Source: Spirochaetaceae bacterium (GTDB taxonomy: Bacteria > Spirochaetota > Spirochaetia > Treponematales > Treponemataceae). From it: a DNA stretch of 60,025 nt. This document shows positions 24,459 through 33,051 of this stretch, piece after piece. The stretch is from assembly GCA_017936665.1 (NCBI GenBank), contig JAGBFB010000039.1:1-60025 (forward strand), written 5' to 3'. The translations under genes were made by a program, and so were the position numbers. The first letter of the stretch is position 1; each line of letters opens with the position of its first letter. The notes beneath the pieces were generated by a model. It was not told the origin of the DNA. It saw only the letters and a list, made by a program, of their open reading frames with translations, and searched no databases.

Positions 24459-25019
24459 CTAAAAAAGCAAACATTTTTTTACAAGAGAATCAAAAAGACC
24501 TTTTATTTCTATGGATTTTTTGCCTTGTTCAACAGATAAAATTCCGTAGCATTTGCCGTCTTCACTTTTAGGAATTGAAATTGAACCTGGATTCACAAAA
24601 ATTAAAGAATTTTCTTCTTGTATTTTTGGAATATGAGTATGCCCCGAAAGAACTACAGTTTTTGCAGGAAGAAATTTTGACAATTCTTCAGGTGTGTTTT
24701 TATGTCCATGATGAAGATAAACTGAAATATCATCCATAAAAATTCTACAGGAAGATTCTAAAACAGGAAATTCCAACATCATTTGGTCCACTTCACTATC
24801 ACAATTTCCTCTAATTCCAATTATTTTTTTCTTGTATTCGTTTAATAAGGATGCACTTTGTTTTGTGTCATAACCTTCGGGTAAAGGATTTCTAGGACCA
24901 TGATTTAAGTAGTCACCTAGAATAATCAATTTTTCAGCTTTTTCTGATTCAAAAACCTTTATTGCTTGTTGCAAATCTAAAAAACTTCCATGAATATCGG
25001 AAATAAACATAAATTTCAT
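24459..25019 (-). CDS. YfcE/MJ0936-type metallophosphoesterase
   Basis: 186 residues. All five calcineurin-like motifs are present: SDIHGS (9-14 area), LGDYLNHGP, GNCDSEV, LHHGHK and SGHTHIP. YfcE-like enzymes are cytoplasmic phosphodiesterases active on artificial substrates; the natural substrate is unsettled. AAGGA lies 7 nt before the ATG. The TPR gene upstream ends 16 bp away, so pta, TPR and this gene may form one transcript. Confidence 0.9.
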   Translation of the reverse strand: MKFMFISDIHGSFLDLQQAIKVFESEKAEKLIILGDYLNHGPRNPLPEGYDTKQSASLLNEYKKKIIGIRGNCDSEVDQMMLEFPVLESSCRIFMDDISVYLHHGHKNTPEELSKFLPAKTVVLSGHTHIPKIQEENSLIFVNPGSISIPKSEDGKCYGILSVEQGKKSIEIKGLFDSLVKKCLLF

Positions 25020-25035
25020 ATAAAATTCCTTAAAG

Positions 25036-26955
25036 TTAAGATTTTCGCATTTTTATTACATAATCTGGATCAAATTGATATGCCATATCATCATTACCAA
25101 TTTCGAAATAGGCTTGAGCAAGTTTTGTTTTTATCCTTGGATTTTCTTTGAATTTTTGAAATCCACTACGCAAAATTGAAATTGCATAATCATAATTTTT
25201 TTGCCGAAGAGCAAGACCTGCTTCAATCAAAACTCCATCCACATCAATTCCGTAATTTTGATGCCACAATTTTGCAAAGTTTGCAGCATTTTCAATCAAA
25301 TCTAATTTTATCAAACAGTAAATGTAATTTTGCATTAAATTTCTATCGTCAGTGTTTTCTTGAAGTAAAGTTCTATATGCCATGGCACTTTTTTGATAAT
25401 CCCCTGCTCTACGACGATAAGTTGCTAAATTTCTAGTTAACATAAGTGGATGTTTTGAATAAGGAATGAATAATTCAACTTGGTCAGCAGCTTTTTTCCA
25501 TTTTTTAAGGGATGTAAGATATTTTATAAATTCTTTTCTGATAGAATTATTTTGTGGCCATTTTTTTAAGTAAGTTTCGTAAGATTTTATAAGTTTTGAT
25601 TTATCATTTAAATCTTCGTAGCAATCAATTAAAAATAGATGAGAATTTTCATCCTGAGGATTTATTTCTATCAATCGATTAAACCAACCACAAGCTAAAT
25701 CTGGTAAATCCGAATCTAAATATGCTTGAGCTAAAATTGACATTAAAACAGTATCAGCAGGATTTTTTGCATAAACATCTTGTACTTTTTTTAATATTTG
25801 AGAACTATCTTTGTTTAGTTTTGCGTCACAAATTACAGAATAATATTCTAAAGTTTCAGAATCAATAATTTTTGAAAAAGAACTGTTTAACGCAGAATCA
25901 AGTTTTTCCCAATCTTCCATTGCAAGATAGGTCATTAAAATTCCGTATATTGCACCTTTATTTTGAGAATCTAAATTTCTTGCTTTTGTAAAATGATTTA
26001 AGGCTTCTTGATATTTACCTAAATTTCGAGAGGCTTCTCCCATAAAACAATGAACAATTCCATCTGAAGAAAATTTTGTAATATAAACTTTTCCTGTTTG
26101 AATTACATTTTTCCATTTTTCATTAAAAAGACTGGTTTTCATCATATTTATAGCAGTTGCTCTTTCGTCTTGAAAAATGTCTTTGCTTTCAAAGCCTGAA
26201 TTTGGAAATTTCTTATTCAATTCTTTGGCAAGTTTTTGTGCTTCTTCATTTTTTCCCATGGAAACAAGAATAGAAATTTCGTACCAACGCAAAGAGGCAT
26301 CTTCTGGTTCTAATTGAATTGCTTTTTGATATGAATTTAATGCTTCTTGTAAAAATCCTAAATCTCTAAAAGAATGTCCTTGATAAACATAAAGCATAAC
26401 TGCTTCCATTCCGTTATCAATTAAAAAATTAAACATTTTTGCAGAAAGTTCTGGATTTCCTTCGTTGTAAGTTCTAACTGCTTTTACTAAAAGTGAATTT
26501 TGATAGCCTTGATTCAGTCTTTCATCCTCTGGGGCGATATAAAGAGCCGCTTCAAAAGTTGATAAGGCTAAATCTATTTGTTTGGATTTAAAATATGCTG
26601 TTCCTAGTAAAGCTAAGGTTGTATCTGAATTTGGTTTTAGTTCTAGACTTTTTTTTAAGCAAGAAATTGATAAATTCCAAGATTCCATTGCAAGATAACT
26701 TCTTCCTAGAAAAAACCAACCGTTCCAATCTCCACTTTTTATACTTAAAAAATAGTTTAAGGCCGCCACCGCCAAGGAATATTCTCCAATAGCGTGATAT
26801 GAACGGCCAAGATAAACTAAAATTTCGGGTTTCCAAGCAACTCCGTCAACAACTAAGGATTCTAAAAGATTTATTGCCTTTTTATAATCTCGTTTTTGAC
26901 CAGCTTTAACTGCTAATTGAAAGACTTGTTCCCTATCCACCCGATAATTTGCCAT
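25036..26955 (-). CDS. Large cytoplasmic TPR protein
   Basis: 639 residues made up of tetratricopeptide repeats almost end to end, for example YLGRSYHAIGEYSLAVAALN, GRSYLAMESWNLSISCLKKS and QGHSFRDLGFLQEALNSYQK. No signal peptide or membrane helix is visible, so it is probably a cytoplasmic scaffold. Its ATG directly follows the pta stop, so it must be translated from the pta transcript with its ribosome binding site inside pta. From memory, a pta-TPR pair is also found in other treponemes. No partner can be named. Confidence 0.85.
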   Translation of the reverse strand: MANYRVDREQVFQLAVKAGQKRDYKKAINLLESLVVDGVAWKPEILVYLGRSYHAIGEYSLAVAALNYFLSIKSGDWNGWFFLGRSYLAMESWNLSISCLKKSLELKPNSDTTLALLGTAYFKSKQIDLALSTFEAALYIAPEDERLNQGYQNSLLVKAVRTYNEGNPELSAKMFNFLIDNGMEAVMLYVYQGHSFRDLGFLQEALNSYQKAIQLEPEDASLRWYEISILVSMGKNEEAQKLAKELNKKFPNSGFESKDIFQDERATAINMMKTSLFNEKWKNVIQTGKVYITKFSSDGIVHCFMGEASRNLGKYQEALNHFTKARNLDSQNKGAIYGILMTYLAMEDWEKLDSALNSSFSKIIDSETLEYYSVICDAKLNKDSSQILKKVQDVYAKNPADTVLMSILAQAYLDSDLPDLACGWFNRLIEINPQDENSHLFLIDCYEDLNDKSKLIKSYETYLKKWPQNNSIRKEFIKYLTSLKKWKKAADQVELFIPYSKHPLMLTRNLATYRRRAGDYQKSAMAYRTLLQENTDDRNLMQNYIYCLIKLDLIENAANFAKLWHQNYGIDVDGVLIEAGLALRQKNYDYAISILRSGFQKFKENPRIKTKLAQAYFEIGNDDMAYQFDPDYVIKMRKS

Positions 26956-27963
26956 TTATTTTTTTCCTGCTTGTACCAAAGTAATAGCAGAAGTTGTTAC
27001 GATATCTTCAACAGAACATCCACGAGAAAGATCGCTAATAGGTTTTGCAAATCCTTGCAAGATTGGTCCAAAAGCATCTGCACCAGCTAAGCGTTGAACA
27101 AGTTTGTAACCGATATTTCCAGCTCCTAAATCTGGGAAAATCAATGTATTTACTTTTCCTGTAATTGGGCTTCCTGGAGCTTTCTTTTCTGTTACAGATG
27201 GAACTAAGGCTGCATCTGCTTGAAGTTCTCCATCAAGACAGATTTCTGGGAATTTTTCTTTTGCAAGTCTAACACCTTCTTGTACACGAAGGATGTTTTC
27301 ATCTTTGTTTCCGCCAGAACCTTTTGTAGAATAAGACATCATTGCAACAACTGGTTCAGCACCAAGCATTACTTTACAAGAATTAGCTGCAGCTCCTGCA
27401 ATATCAGCAAGTTGTTCTGAACTTGGAGTTGGAATAACAGCACAGTCTGAGAAAATCAAAACACCATCTGCACCCCATTTAGGATTATGTGTATCCATAA
27501 CAAAACATGAAGAAGCTGTTTTCATTCCAGGGGCAGTTCCAATAATTGTAAGTCCTGCTCTAAGAACATCGGCTGTAGCAGAAAGAGCACCAGCAACGAT
27601 TGCATCAGCTTTCCCCATACGAACCATCATTGCACCAAAACGTAAAACATCTTTAATATCGATAGCTGCTTGTTCAGGAGTCATTCCTTTCTTTTTGCGA
27701 AGCTCATAATATTCATTTGCAAATTCTTCACACCAAGAAGATGAAGCAGGATCTAAAACTTCAACATTTGAAAGGTCAATTCCTTTTTCATTTGCAATTT
27801 TTTTAATTTCATCAACATTTCCTAACAAAGTTACTGACTTTGCTAGTTTTTCTGCCATAATTTGACTAGCTGCTTGAATTGTTCGTTCTTCGTTTCCTTC
27901 TGGAAGCACAAGACTATTTTGAAATTCACTAGCTTTAGCTTTCATTTCTTCTACAAAATTCAT
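26956..27963 (-). CDS. pta: Phosphate acetyltransferase
   Basis: 335 residues from the second in-frame ATG (MNFVEEMKAKASEF); AAGG is 9 nt before it but touches the first ATG, three codons up. Conserved blocks are LPEGNEERTIQAA, FGAMMVRMGKADAIVAGALSATADVLRAG, and PDLGAGNIGYKLVQRL near the end. This is the short single-domain Pta that interconverts acetyl-CoA and acetyl phosphate. No ackA is in the window. Acetate formation fits a fermentative lifestyle. Confidence 0.95.
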   Translation of the reverse strand: MNFVEEMKAKASEFQNSLVLPEGNEERTIQAASQIMAEKLAKSVTLLGNVDEIKKIANEKGIDLSNVEVLDPASSSWCEEFANEYYELRKKKGMTPEQAAIDIKDVLRFGAMMVRMGKADAIVAGALSATADVLRAGLTIIGTAPGMKTASSCFVMDTHNPKWGADGVLIFSDCAVIPTPSSEQLADIAGAAANSCKVMLGAEPVVAMMSYSTKGSGGNKDENILRVQEGVRLAKEKFPEICLDGELQADAALVPSVTEKKAPGSPITGKVNTLIFPDLGAGNIGYKLVQRLAGADAFGPILQGFAKPISDLSRGCSVEDIVTTSAITLVQAGKK

Positions 27964-28065
27964 AATATCCATCCTTAAAAAATTTTAAAACTAAGTTACT
28001 GTAAATAATACTCTTCAATGTAAAAAGGTGCAAGTATTTTTATAAGTTTCATATAATTGAAACGC

Positions 28066-28094
28066 TTGACGGCAATCCTAAATAATTGTAGAGT
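28066..28094 (+). promoter_or_regulatory. Promoter giving a leaderless bactofilin transcript
   Basis: TTGACG, 17-nt spacer, TAGAGT, then 6 nt to the ATG; no Shine-Dalgarno. Confidence 0.55.
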
Positions 28095-28100
28095 ATAAAT

Positions 28101-28466
28101 ATGTTTGAAACAAAAGATGCAGACTTTTTTGAGTTAGATGAAGAAGATTTTGATACAATACTTTCTGATGATATTTCATTCAGAGGAACTATAAAATTTA
28201 CAAAACCATTTATGATTAGAGGTTGCGTTACAGGAACAATCGACGCTACTGGTGACTTATTTATAGACACAGAAGCCGTTGTTTGTGCAAACATTACAGC
28301 AAGTAGAGTTCTTGTTCGTGGAAAAGTTGAAGGTAATATCACTGCACAAAATATGGTATTTGTGGCAAAAGATGGTTCTGTAACAGGAGATATTTCAGCT
28401 AGTCAAGTAGTTCTAGAGCCAGGAAGTGCTTTTACTGGTCGATGCAGTATGACTGGTCAAAAATAA
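28101..28466 (+). CDS. Bactofilin
   Basis: 121 residues. An acidic, Phe-rich N-terminal stretch (about 1-25) leads into a beta-helix of six-residue periodicity (GTIKFTKPFMIRGCVTGTID, then DGSVTGDISASQVVLEPGS) typical of the polymer-forming cytoskeletal family PF04519. Bactofilins form filaments at the inner membrane and influence cell shape and wall synthesis. It is followed by a TPR gene after 21 bp and by mtaB, and the three are probably cotranscribed. Transcription apparently starts at the ATG. Confidence 0.9.
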   Translation: MFETKDADFFELDEEDFDTILSDDISFRGTIKFTKPFMIRGCVTGTIDATGDLFIDTEAVVCANITASRVLVRGKVEGNITAQNMVFVAKDGSVTGDISASQVVLEPGSAFTGRCSMTGQK

Positions 28467-28487
28467 TTTTTGCAAAAGGCCTTTTCT

Positions 28488-29123
28488 ATGCAACTAACCA
28501 CAAAGAAATTTATTCTTACAATTTTGATTTTCACACTAGCAATAACAGGCGTTTTCTCTCAAGGAAAAAAAGATGCTCTAAAACTTTATCGTAACGGAGA
28601 TTATGCAGAAGCAATAAAAGTGTGTCTACAAGAAATAGAAGAAAAACCAAACAACATGGATTCTTACGTAGTGCTTTGTTGGTCTTTGGTAAAAAACAAG
28701 CAATATTCAGAGGCTGAACTTTGGGCAAAAAAAGGTAGAGAAATTTCTTCTTACGACCAAAGAATTATAGAAATTCTAGGTGAGGCAAAATACTACTTAG
28801 GAAAGAATTCAGAAGCTTTATCACTTTTTCAGGAATACATTTCTTTAGTTCCTGCAAATGGTTCTAGAGTTGGAACTGCATATTATTTTATGGCTGAAAT
28901 TTATGTAAGAATGGGTAAATTTAACCATGCCGATATTGCATTTTCTCAAGCAGTAAAAACAGAACCATTAAATGATACATGGTGGACACGACTTGGATAT
29001 GTTAGAGAGATGACTAAAAATTACAAATTGTCTGCTATCGCTTACGACAAAGCAATTTCTCTAAACAATTTAAATGCAGAAGCAAAACGCGGAAAAGACC
29101 GTGTAATGAAAAATATTAGATAA
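28488..29123 (+). CDS. Exported TPR protein
   Basis: 211 residues from the ATG that begins a signal peptide (KKFILTILIFTLAITGVFSQ). The mature part has about five TPRs, for example ALKLYRNGDYAEAIKVCLQE, AYYFMAEIYVRMGKFNHADI and AYDKAISLNNLNAEAKRGKD. Periplasmic location is expected. Its stop overlaps the mtaB start (TAATG). The pairing with bactofilin suggests an envelope or morphogenesis role, by inference only. Confidence 0.78.
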   Translation: MQLTTKKFILTILIFTLAITGVFSQGKKDALKLYRNGDYAEAIKVCLQEIEEKPNNMDSYVVLCWSLVKNKQYSEAELWAKKGREISSYDQRIIEILGEAKYYLGKNSEALSLFQEYISLVPANGSRVGTAYYFMAEIYVRMGKFNHADIAFSQAVKTEPLNDTWWTRLGYVREMTKNYKLSAIAYDKAISLNNLNAEAKRGKDRVMKNIR

Positions 29124-30526
29124 TGATTGCTCATTTTGAAACTTTAGGTTGTAAATTAAACCAAATTGAAAGCGAAAGTGCCTGTAAATCCTTTAGCGAT
29201 TTTGGTTTTGAAGTTACAACCAATCCTACCACAGCTTCAGAAAATTTTTCGCAGGAAGAACTTAACAAAACTAGAATTTGTATTGTAAACACTTGTACGG
29301 TTACAGCAAAAGCAGAACAAAAATGCCGACGAGTTATAAATCTCTTATTAAAAACTTTTGAAAAATCGGCAATCATTGTTACAGGTTGTTATGCTGAAGT
29401 TGAAAAAGAATTCATAAGTAAAATAAATCCACGTATTGTAGTAATTCCAGGAACACAAAAAGATATTCTTACTAAAATTCCAGAATTACTAAACTCTGCT
29501 TTTAATGAAAATCCTGAATTAGCAGAAATTTCTTTAGCAAATTTTATTAAATCAAATCTTGTAAACGAAAAACTAAAATTTTTACCACAAGATAGATTCA
29601 AACTTTCTACAGATACATTTTTTAATCATTCCCGTTCTTCAATAAAAATTCAAGATGGATGTGCAAATTCCTGTACTTTTTGTAGAATCCACATTGCAAG
29701 AGGAAATCCTTTTTCTTTAGACGCAAAAGAAGTTTTATCAAGAGTTCAAAGTTTAGAAAATTCAGAGCAAATGGAAGTAGTTCTTACTGGCGTAAATCTT
29801 TCGCAATACAGAAGTTCAATAGATGGAATAACTGTTGATTTTGCCTGTTTATTAGAATACTTAAACGAAAATACTTCAAAAATCAATTTTAGAATTTCTA
29901 GCCTTTATCCAGAACGAGTTGATGAAGAATTAGGAAGAGTTTTACAAAAAGCGAGAGTTCGCCCACATTTTCATCTTTCTGTTCAATCTGGAAGTGACAG
30001 AATTTTGTCTTTAATGAATAGACCTTATAAAGCAATTCAAATTGAACAAGCCGTAAATCGCCTTAGACAAATTTACGAAAATCCATTTATTGCCTGTGAT
30101 ATAATTGCAGGTTTTCCAGGTGAAACTGATGAAGATTTTGAACTAACAATGGAACTTTGCAAAAAATGTAATTTTACTTGGATTCATGCTTTTCCTTTTT
30201 CGCCTCGCCCAGGAACAAAAGCTTTTACTATGAAACCAATTATCCCTCAGTATATTGTAAAAAAAAGAATAGAGAAATTAACAAATCTTGCCGAAAATAA
30301 TAAAAATCTGTACATACAAAATTTTATTGGAAAAACTGTAAAAGCCATAGTTGAAAAGCGTCAAGATAAATTGGTAAGATGTGTAACCGAGAATTTTTTG
30401 CATGCACATTTAAATTTACCAGAAAATATAGATTCAAAAGAACTTGGTGGAAGAGAAATTTGTGTTACAATAAAAGGTACATCAGAAGTACCAGAATGTG
30501 AATGCGAATGTGTTTATAATATATGA
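29123..30526 (+). CDS. mtaB: tRNA t6A37 methylthiotransferase
   Basis: 467 residues. The N-terminal UPF0004 domain has FETLGCKLNQIES, NTCTVTAKAEQKC and VTGCYAEV, providing three cysteines for the auxiliary cluster. The radical SAM motif is CANSCTFC, followed by VVLTGVNLSQY and HFHLSVQSGSD. The CKLNQ motif places it in the MtaB branch rather than MiaB or RimO. It converts t6A37 to ms2t6A37 in tRNAs reading ANN codons. The C-terminal TRAM-like part is about 60 residues. Confidence 0.93.
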   Translation: MIAHFETLGCKLNQIESESACKSFSDFGFEVTTNPTTASENFSQEELNKTRICIVNTCTVTAKAEQKCRRVINLLLKTFEKSAIIVTGCYAEVEKEFISKINPRIVVIPGTQKDILTKIPELLNSAFNENPELAEISLANFIKSNLVNEKLKFLPQDRFKLSTDTFFNHSRSSIKIQDGCANSCTFCRIHIARGNPFSLDAKEVLSRVQSLENSEQMEVVLTGVNLSQYRSSIDGITVDFACLLEYLNENTSKINFRISSLYPERVDEELGRVLQKARVRPHFHLSVQSGSDRILSLMNRPYKAIQIEQAVNRLRQIYENPFIACDIIAGFPGETDEDFELTMELCKKCNFTWIHAFPFSPRPGTKAFTMKPIIPQYIVKKRIEKLTNLAENNKNLYIQNFIGKTVKAIVEKRQDKLVRCVTENFLHAHLNLPENIDSKELGGREICVTIKGTSEVPECECECVYNI

Positions 30527-30556
30527 TATAGATTTTTTCTATAGGAGTGTTTATTT

Positions 30557-31714
30557 ATGAAAAAAATAATTTCTTGTACATTGTTAATTTTTACGTTGTG
30601 CTTAATATCAGCAGAAACGTTTACATATACACCAAATTTTCCAGAAATTTATACTTCAAGGGAAGTTGCCTTAACGGACAATTATGTGGCAGATTATTCT
30701 ACATATTTTTCTGTATGGGCTAATCCAGCAAATGCAGGAATTACAGGTGATAAATTTTTATTACCTTTTTTAAGTTTTGATATGTACTCAGACTTCAAAA
30801 AATCATTTCCATTGATTTTATCTGCTTTTGATGCTACTGAAGATATCATAAATGAATACATAAATCAAAACGATACAGCCCCATTAAATATGAATGTTAC
30901 AGGACCTTTATGCATTGGGGCTGTAAAAAATAACTTCTTTTGGGGAATTTTTAACAACACATACACATCTACGGATGTAAAAACTGTAGACGAAGGGATT
31001 GTTACAGGTGGAGAGCAAACAGTTTTTACAACTGGATATGCTTATCCTATAAAGCTACCATTAAAAACAGTTATCTCTCTTGGATTATCAGCAAAAGGAT
31101 TTATTGATATTCAAGGATTAAGCGAAAATCAACCAGCAAAAGGACTTATCGCCCTTTCTAAACTTAATTTTGAAGAAATTCCATTATTTACAACTTTTGG
31201 ATTTGGATTTGATGTAGGTCTTACAATTTCATTATTTGACATTTTTACAGCAAGTGCTTCTTGGAACAATTTTTTTGCAGGTTCATACACACAAAAATAT
31301 GATACATTACTAGATTTGCGTTCTTTTGCAAAGAAATATGACACATTAGCAACAATGCCCTTGGAAGATAATTTAATTTTGGGAGCCGCAGTTAAAATCC
31401 CTTTAGAGAAGATTACCAAAGGATTAATTTCTAAATTTAATGTTTATGCAAATTATGAACATTTTTTAATGATTTTTGATAAAGAAGTACAAATTGAAAA
31501 CTATATGGATTTTTTAACAGTGGGAACCGAACTAGAATTATTAAGTACAATTTGCTTGCGTGCAGGATTAAATTCAGAACATCTTGCTTTTGGAGTTGGA
31601 TTAAAAATGGGTGTAATCAAAATGGATGTAGGTCTTTATTCAAAAGCTTGGGGATTAAATAAGGTTGATACAAAAGAACTTGGAATATCTTTTTCTTTTG
31701 GAACATATAAATAA
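30557..31714 (+). CDS. Putative outer-membrane beta-barrel protein
   Basis: 385 residues with a signal peptide (KKIISCTLLIFTLCLISAE). The region after it (YSTYFSVWANPANAG) resembles the start of FadL/PorV-like treponemal envelope proteins, and the rest alternates polar and non-polar residues with glycine-rich turns, ending in GISFSFGTYK with an aromatic-rich last strand. AGGAG lies 9 nt before the ATG. No exact family is recognised. Location in the outer membrane is a moderate inference. Confidence 0.6.
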   Translation: MKKIISCTLLIFTLCLISAETFTYTPNFPEIYTSREVALTDNYVADYSTYFSVWANPANAGITGDKFLLPFLSFDMYSDFKKSFPLILSAFDATEDIINEYINQNDTAPLNMNVTGPLCIGAVKNNFFWGIFNNTYTSTDVKTVDEGIVTGGEQTVFTTGYAYPIKLPLKTVISLGLSAKGFIDIQGLSENQPAKGLIALSKLNFEEIPLFTTFGFGFDVGLTISLFDIFTASASWNNFFAGSYTQKYDTLLDLRSFAKKYDTLATMPLEDNLILGAAVKIPLEKITKGLISKFNVYANYEHFLMIFDKEVQIENYMDFLTVGTELELLSTICLRAGLNSEHLAFGVGLKMGVIKMDVGLYSKAWGLNKVDTKELGISFSFGTYK

Positions 31715-31745
31715 TTTTTTTTTTAGATTTTTTTATAAAAATCTA

Positions 31746-31774
31746 TTGACAAAATTTTAATAAAGATGTATTTT
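31746..31774 (+). promoter_or_regulatory. Promoter of tRNA-Lys
   Basis: TTGACA, 17-nt spacer, TATTTT, 42 bp before the mature 5' end. Confidence 0.65.
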
Positions 31775-31816
31775 ATTAAAGCATTCAGCAATGAATGTTA
31801 CATCTAAAAGATGTTT

Positions 31817-31889
31817 GGGCTACTAGCTCAGTAGGTAGAGCAACGCCCTTTTAAGGCGTGGGTCACTGGTTCGAATCCAGTGTAGCTCA
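31817..31889 (+). tRNA. tRNA-Lys (anticodon TTT)
   Basis: A 73-nt cloverleaf: acceptor GGGCTAC with GTAGCTC, D-arm TAGCTCAGTAGGTAGAGCA, anticodon stem ACGCC/GGCGT around the loop CTTTTAA, and T-arm CACTGGTTCGAATCCAGTG. The 3' CCA is not encoded. A terminator follows directly. Confidence 0.95.
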
Positions 31890-31896
31890 AGAAAAA

Positions 31897-31929
31897 GGAC
31901 TGACTTTTATAGTCAGTCTTTTTTTTATT
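31897..31929 (+). terminator. Terminator of tRNA-Lys
   Basis: GACTGAC / GTCAGTC stem with a 7-nt loop and a run of nine T. Confidence 0.85.
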
Positions 31930-31953
31930 CAAATTACACATTATCATAAATAT

Positions 31954-32946
31954 ATGAACGCCTTACTATTTTCAATTAATGCAGTTTTTCCTCTCATACT
32001 TCTTTCTGCCTTTGGATTTTACATAAAAAGTAACGGAACAGTTTCTGAACAATTTGTCAAAGATGGAAATAAATTTTGTTTCAAATATGCCTTTATGGCA
32101 ATGATGTTTATCACTATTTACAAAATAGAATCTTTTGCACAAATAAGATGGCAAGTTATTTTCTTTGCTCTTGCTGTAGTCTTGGTTTTATTTTTTATCG
32201 GATTGATTTATATCATCTTTTTTGTAAAAGACCCAAAACAAAAAGGTGTAATTCATCAGGCTTTTTATCGTTCAAATTATGCCACAATAGGATTGCCTCT
32301 TTCATTCAATATTTTTGGAGAAGAAGGCTTAGTAGTAGCATCTTTAGTTTCAGCATTTTCTGTACCTCTGTACAATATTTTAGGTGTAATTTCTTTATCT
32401 GCTTTTAATGAACAAAAAGAAAAACACTTAGTAATTCATATAATTAAACAAATTGTAAAAAATCCTTTAATACAAGGGGTTGCTCTTGGAATGATTTGTT
32501 TGCTTATCAGACCATACACAAATGGCTGGAGACTTTCTACAAGTAATTTTAGATTTATCTATAAAGCAATAGATGCCTTAGGTCAAATTGCACCTTGGCT
32601 TTCATTAATTATTTTGGGAGCACAATTTAAGTTTTCTTCTGTAAAAAAATTAATAAAACAAATTTCAGTAAGCGTAATTGCAAGACTTGTTCTTGCTCCG
32701 TCAGTTGGAATGATAATAGTAATTTTTGTACCTAAATTAATTGGATTGCAAAGTTTTACAGGATCAGAGTACGCTGCCCTATTTGCCTTGTTTGCATCTC
32801 CTCAGGCAGTTGCAAGTGTTTCGATGGCAGATCAGATGAACGGAGATTCTGAACTTGCAGGTCAAATTCTTGTATGGACAGCAGTTTTTTCAATGTTTAC
32901 ACTTTTTTTATTTACAGCCTTTTTTAAAACAATTGGAATTTTTTAG
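31954..32946 (+). CDS. AEC (auxin efflux carrier) family transporter
   Basis: 330 residues from the ATG behind the tRNA terminator; codons further upstream lie inside the tRNA and cannot be coding. About ten membrane segments occur in two halves, with YRSNYATIGLPLSFNIFGEEGL and LFASPQAVASVSMADQMNGD as the conserved AEC (PF03547) stretches around helix breaks. Bacterial members carry organic acids such as malate. TATCAT lies 6 nt before the ATG with no Shine-Dalgarno, so the transcript may be leaderless. Substrate unknown. Confidence 0.85.
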   Translation: MNALLFSINAVFPLILLSAFGFYIKSNGTVSEQFVKDGNKFCFKYAFMAMMFITIYKIESFAQIRWQVIFFALAVVLVLFFIGLIYIIFFVKDPKQKGVIHQAFYRSNYATIGLPLSFNIFGEEGLVVASLVSAFSVPLYNILGVISLSAFNEQKEKHLVIHIIKQIVKNPLIQGVALGMICLLIRPYTNGWRLSTSNFRFIYKAIDALGQIAPWLSLIILGAQFKFSSVKKLIKQISVSVIARLVLAPSVGMIIVIFVPKLIGLQSFTGSEYAALFALFASPQAVASVSMADQMNGDSELAGQILVWTAVFSMFTLFLFTAFFKTIGIF

Positions 32947-32959
32947 AAAAACTTAAGAT

Positions 32960-33032
32960 ATAAAAAAGCCATGTAGAAATTGTTTTTTGACCAAAATTTT
33001 TTTACAGACAAAAACAATTCAACATGGCTATT
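32960..33032 (-). terminator. Terminator between the AEC carrier and the symporter gene
   Basis: On the minus strand AGCCATGT plus an adjoining AATTGTTTTT pair with AAAAACAATT and ACATGGCT across one small internal bulge, followed by TTTTTT. It serves the reverse-strand symporter and may also stop forward transcription. Confidence 0.75.
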
Positions 33033-33051
33033 TTAGATTTATCAAAACTGA

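Noticed and set aside
31858-31953. Extended start of the AEC carrier
   Set aside because: The extra codons lie in tRNA-Lys and its terminator.
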